Assembly: GCF_000719775.1 (NCBI RefSeq)
Contig: NZ_JOHR01000002.1
Coordinates: 124,001 to 188,000 of the forward strand
Length of the DNA: 64,000 bases
Direction: 5' to 3'
Source of the DNA: Streptomyces sp. NRRL F-5135
GTDB lineage: Bacteria > Actinomycetota > Actinomycetes > Streptomycetales > Streptomycetaceae
Part shown: positions 61,346 through 64,000 of the stretch, piece after piece
How positions within the stretch are numbered: the first letter of the stretch is position 1
Layout: every line of letters begins with the position of its first letter
The notes under the pieces: model-generated
The model's database searches: none
What the model was told of the DNA's origin: nothing
What the model saw: only the letters and a program-made list of their open reading frames with translations
Position numbers and translations under genes: made by a program

Positions 61346-62572
61346 TCAGTCCTTGGCCTCGGCCAGCAGCTTCTGGATCCGGCCGATGCCCTCGACCAGG
61401 TCCTCGTCCCCGAGCGCGTACGACAGCCGCAGGTAGCCCGGTGTGCCGAACGCCTCACCCGGGACGACGGCGACCTCGACCTCGTCCAGGATCAGCGCGG
61501 CCAGCTCGACCGAGGTCTCCGGGCGCCTGCCGCGGATCTCCTTGCCGAGCAGCGCCTTCACCGAGGGGTACGCGTAGAACGCGCCCTCGGGCTCCGGGCA
61601 GACCACGCCGTCGATCTCGTTCAGCATCCGCACGATGGTCCGGCGGCGGCGGTCGAAGGCGGTGCGCATCTCCGCCACGGCCTCCAGGTCACCGGAGATG
61701 GCGGCGAGCGCCGCGGCCTGCGCGACGTTCGAGACGTTGGACGTGGCGTGCGACTGGAGGTTCGTCGCGGCCTTGACGACGTCCTTGGGGCCGATGAGCC
61801 AGCCCACCCGCCAGCCGGTCATGGCGTAGGTCTTGGCGACCCCGTTGATCACGACGCACTTGTCCCGCAGCTCGGGCAGGATCGCGGGCAGCGAGGTGAA
61901 AGTGGCGTCGCCGTAGACGAGGTGCTCGTAGATCTCGTCCGTCATCACCCACAGCCCGTGCTCGACGGCCCAGCGCCCGATGGCCTCCGTGTCGGCCTCG
62001 CTGTAGACGGCGCCGGTCGGGTTGGACGGCGACACGAAGAGCACGGCCTTCGTGCGCTCGGTGCGGGCCGCCTCCAGCTGCTCGACGGAGACGCGGTAGC
62101 CGGTCGTCTCGTCGGCCACCACCTCTACCGGGACACCGCCGGCCAGCCGGATCGACTCGGGGTAGGTGGTCCAGTACGGGGCCGGGACGATGACCTCGTC
62201 GCCCGGGTCCAGGATCGCCGCGAACGCCTCGTAGATCGCCTGCTTGCCGCCGTTGGTCACCAGGACCTGCGAGGTGTCGATCTCGTACGCCGAGTCGCGC
62301 AGCGTCTTGGCCACGATGGCGGCCTTGAGCTCGGGGAGCCCGCCGGCCGGCGTGTAGCGGTGGAACTTGGGGAGGCGGCACGCTTCCACGGCCGCGTCGA
62401 CGATGTAGTCGGGGGTGGGGAAGTCGGGCTCGCCCGTACCGAAGACGATCACCGGACGCCCGGCGGCCTTCAGGGCCTTGGCCTTGGCGTCCACGGCGAG
62501 GGTCGCGGACTCGGAGATCGCGCCGACCCGGGCGGAGACCCGGCGCTCGGTGGGTGGGATTGCAGCGCTCAT
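61346..62572 (-). CDS. aspC: Pyridoxal-phosphate aminotransferase, aspartate type
   Basis: The 408-residue class I/II aminotransferase has [17 protein letters not shown] at the N-terminus, the [11 protein letters not shown] loop, [10 protein letters not shown], and the PLP lysine in [16 protein letters not shown]. It should interconvert aspartate and 2-oxoglutarate with oxaloacetate and glutamate. I start it at the ATG at 62572; an ATG at 62581 is possible. It is divergent from tRNA-Trp/secE. Confidence 0.92.
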   Translation of the reverse strand: MSAAIPPTERRVSARVGAISESATLAVDAKAKALKAAGRPVIVFGTGEPDFPTPDYIVDAAVEACRLPKFHRYTPAGGLPELKAAIVAKTLRDSAYEIDTSQVLVTNGGKQAIYEAFAAILDPGDEVIVPAPYWTTYPESIRLAGGVPVEVVADETTGYRVSVEQLEAARTERTKAVLFVSPSNPTGAVYSEADTEAIGRWAVEHGLWVMTDEIYEHLVYGDATFTSLPAILPELRDKCVVINGVAKTYAMTGWRVGWLIGPKDVVKAATNLQSHATSNVSNVAQAAALAAISGDLEAVAEMRTAFDRRRRTIVRMLNEIDGVVCPEPEGAFYAYPSVKALLGKEIRGRRPETSVELAALILDEVEVAVVPGEAFGTPGYLRLSYALGDEDLVEGIGRIQKLLAEAKD

Positions 62573-62698
62573 GCGGCCCATGTTCCCAGACCTGAAACAT
62601 GAACGGCACATACGTTTCGCGCGTCGGCCTTACGAGCCGCTCCCCGGGCGGGGGAAGGGAGCGGGGGCGAGCGACGGGGGACTCGTGGGGGAATGCTG

Positions 62699-62728
62699 TT
62701 CGACGCGGGCGCCACGACCACGTACACT
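62699..62728 (+). promoter_or_regulatory. Candidate promoter for tRNA-Trp (and secE-nusG)
   Basis: TTCGAC (62699-62704) and TACACT (62723-62728) are separated by 18 bp. The start would lie about 75 nt before tRNA-Trp. A second TAGGTT box at 62793-62798 is closer to the tRNA but lacks a -35. Confidence 0.5.
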
Positions 62729-62811
62729 CACTCGTCGTTGGCCTTCAGCAGTCGGTCCGTACCGCGCACGCCGTGCGTCCGGTCGGATGCGGTAGGTTGG
62801 GGAAAACGCAA

Positions 62812-62884
62812 AGGGTCGTAGCTCAATTGGTAGAGCACTGGTCTCCAAAACCAGCGGTTGGGGGTTCAAGTCCCTCCGGCCCTG
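62812..62884 (+). tRNA. tRNA-Trp (CCA)
   Basis: A 73-nt tRNA with acceptor AGGGTCG/CGGCCCT (one G-U), D-loop AGCTCAATTGGTAGAGC, anticodon CCA in TCTCCAAAA and T-loop GGTTCAAGTCC. The order tRNA-Trp, secE, nusG is conserved in actinobacteria. Confidence 0.97.
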
Positions 62885-62989
62885 CTACACACACCGCCAG
62901 GATGTGTGCGCATGTACGTACAGTCATTGCACCGCCGTGCGGCTCCCCCGGGCGCGGCACGGCCACGACCCGGAATCAGGTGAGAGAGC

Positions 62990-63274
62990 GTGACGGACGC
63001 CGTGGGCTCCATCGACAAGCCTGATGCCGACGATGAGTCCGCCGAGTCGAAGAAGACCCGCAAGGGCGGCAAGCGCGGAAAGAAGGGCCCGCTGGGTCGC
63101 CTCGCGCTCTTCTACCGTCAGATCGTCGCCGAGCTGCGCAAGGTCGTCTGGCCGACTCGCAGTCAGCTGACGACGTACACCACCGTGGTGATTGTCTTCG
63201 TTGTCATCATGATCGGTCTGGTGACCGTGATTGACTATGGCTTCCAGCAAGCGATCAAGTACGTCTTCGGCTGA
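62990..63274 (+). CDS. secE: Preprotein translocase subunit SecE
   Basis: SecE clamps SecY in the Sec translocon. The 94-residue protein has a charged Lys/Asp/Glu-rich N-terminus, the amphipathic LALFYRQIVAELRKVVWPTRSQL segment typical of SecE, and a single membrane helix (YTTVVIVFVVIMIGLVTVIDY). GTG at 62990 with AGGTGAGAG upstream. It precedes nusG by 72 bp. Confidence 0.97.
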   Translation: MTDAVGSIDKPDADDESAESKKTRKGGKRGKKGPLGRLALFYRQIVAELRKVVWPTRSQLTTYTTVVIVFVVIMIGLVTVIDYGFQQAIKYVFG

Positions 63275-63283
63275 TCCCGCGGA

Positions 63284-63303
63284 GGGCGCCCCGCTCGGCG
63301 CCC
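63284..63303 (+). terminator. Weak hairpin between secE and nusG
   Basis: GGGCGCC (63284-63290) pairs with GGCGCCC (63297-63303) across a 6-nt loop, followed by CTTTC. A 7-bp stem suggests an attenuator or processing site rather than a full stop, since secE and nusG are usually cotranscribed. Confidence 0.5.
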
Positions 63304-63346
63304 CTTTCGCGTGTTCCACCCATTGAGCCAGGAAGAAGCAGCCACC

Positions 63347-64000
63347 GTGTCTGACCCGAAACTGAACGACGCCGGCGAGTCGGTGGAGTCCGCCAAGGAC
63401 GAGACCGACATCGTCGAGGCGGCGGACGCTGTCGAGCCAGACCGGGCCGAATCCGCTGACGACGCCGCGGGTGAGCCGGCCGAAGAGGCCGCGGCCCCCG
63501 CGGCGGGGGAAGCGGAGGCGACCGACGACGAGCAGGCCGAGGAGCCCGCCGCCGCGGAGCCCGAGGCCCCGGTCGACCCGATCGCCGCCCTCCGTGAGGA
63601 ACTGCGTGGTCTGCCCGGCGAGTGGTACGTCATCCACACCTACGCGGGCTACGAGAAGCGCGTGAAGGCCAACCTGGAGCAGCGCGCCGTCTCGCTGAAC
63701 GTCGAGGAGTTCATCTACCAGGCCGAGGTCCCCGAGGAAGAGATCGTCCAGATCAAGAACGGCGAGCGGAAGAACGTTCGCCAGAACAAGCTCCCGGGCT
63801 ATGTCCTGGTGCGCATGGATCTGACGAACGAGTCCTGGGGCGTCGTCCGCAACACTCCCGGTGTCACCGGCTTCGTGGGCAACGCCTACGACCCGTATCC
63901 GCTGACCCTGGACGAGATCGTCAAGATGCTCGCCCCGGAGGCCGAGGAGAAGGCCGCCCGTGAGGCCGCGGAGGCCGAGGGCAAGCCGGCTCCGGCCCGC
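63347..64000 (+). CDS. nusG: Transcription antitermination factor NusG (3' end cut by the window)
   Basis: NusG binds RNA polymerase and controls pausing, termination and coupling to translation. The visible 218 codons have an 80-residue acidic Glu/Ala/Asp-rich extension, usual in Streptomyces NusG, then the NGN domain with [39 protein letters not shown] and [10 protein letters not shown]. The C-terminal KOW domain lies beyond the window; the last visible residues are an acidic linker. GTG at 63347 with AGGAAGAAG about 10 nt upstream. Confidence 0.96.
   Translation, partial: MSDPKLNDAGESVESAKDETDIVEAADAVEPDRAESADDAAGEPAEEAAAPAAGEAEATDDEQAEEPAAAEPEAPVDPIAALREELRGLPGEWYVIHTYAGYEKRVKANLEQRAVSLNVEEFIYQAEVPEEEIVQIKNGERKNVRQNKLPGYVLVRMDLTNESWGVVRNTPGVTGFVGNAYDPYPLTLDEIVKMLAPEAEEKAAREAAEAEGKPAPAR

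Noticed and set aside
63284..63303. A full terminator separating secE from nusG
   Set aside because: The stem is only 7 bp and the two genes are cotranscribed in known actinobacteria, so it was kept only as a weak hairpin.

Overview
The window is a high-GC actinobacterial chromosome segment, almost certainly Streptomyces: third-codon-position G/C is near saturation, many genes start at GTG, start and stop codons of neighbouring genes overlap as ATGA, GTGA or TGATG, tRNA genes lack an encoded CCA, and gene content and order match what I recall of the S. coelicolor nuo-to-nusG region. No insertion sequence, prophage, integrase, CRISPR array or rRNA was found.

Layout. (1) 99-1385 is a geranylgeranyl-reductase-family flavoenzyme (MenJ-like). 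(2) 1490-4083, minus strand, holds two tandem GH25 muramidase paralogues and an exported NlpC/P60 endopeptidase. (3) 4914-21737 is a complete 14-gene nuoA-N operon (NADH:menaquinone oxidoreductase, complex I) behind a near-consensus Rex operator; a 53-codon ORF made of 18-bp repeats bridges nuoG and nuoH. (4) 21848-33861 is an accessory mix: Uma2 protein, fumarylacetoacetase, long-chain polyprenyl diphosphate synthase, an exported LolA-like protein with an ABC exporter, a secreted M28 aminopeptidase, a VOC protein, RarD, and a divergent QorB/HxlR redox pair. (5) 34054-41281, minus strand, carries korAB (2-oxoacid:ferredoxin oxidoreductase), one NarL-type response regulator and two paralogous sensor kinases. 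(6) 41553-51748 is a second, partial nuo operon (A2 B2 C2 H2 I2 J2 K2 L2 M2 N2) lacking nuoD and the NADH module nuoEFG. (7) 51991-60033 holds HtpX, YccF, a GlsB-type membrane protein, YajQ, tRNA-Tyr, an NAD(P)-binding protein, an amidohydrolase-like protein, tRNA-Thr, tRNA-Met, rpmG, HadA/HadB-like dehydratases and murB. (8) 60068-64000 holds adenosine deaminase, an aspartate aminotransferase, tRNA-Trp, secE and the 5' part of nusG, which is cut by the window edge.

How the genes work together. Quinone chemistry is the main theme: polyprenyl diphosphate synthase and the MenJ-like reductase build and trim the menaquinone tail; Nuo1 feeds NADH electrons into it; korAB would produce reduced ferredoxin from 2-oxoacids, and the NADH-module-less Nuo2 is the obvious candidate to accept those electrons, probably borrowing NuoD from operon 1. 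The two-component genes sit exactly between korAB and nuo2. The right end is the conserved actinobacterial translation/secretion neighbourhood (rpmG-hadAB ... trpT-secE-nusG).

A second recurring signal is short tandem repeats. Many have periods divisible by three and lie in coding sequence (nuoJ tail, nuoC2 tail, ABC ATPase, sensor kinase N-box, bridging ORF), while others lie in terminator regions between convergent genes.
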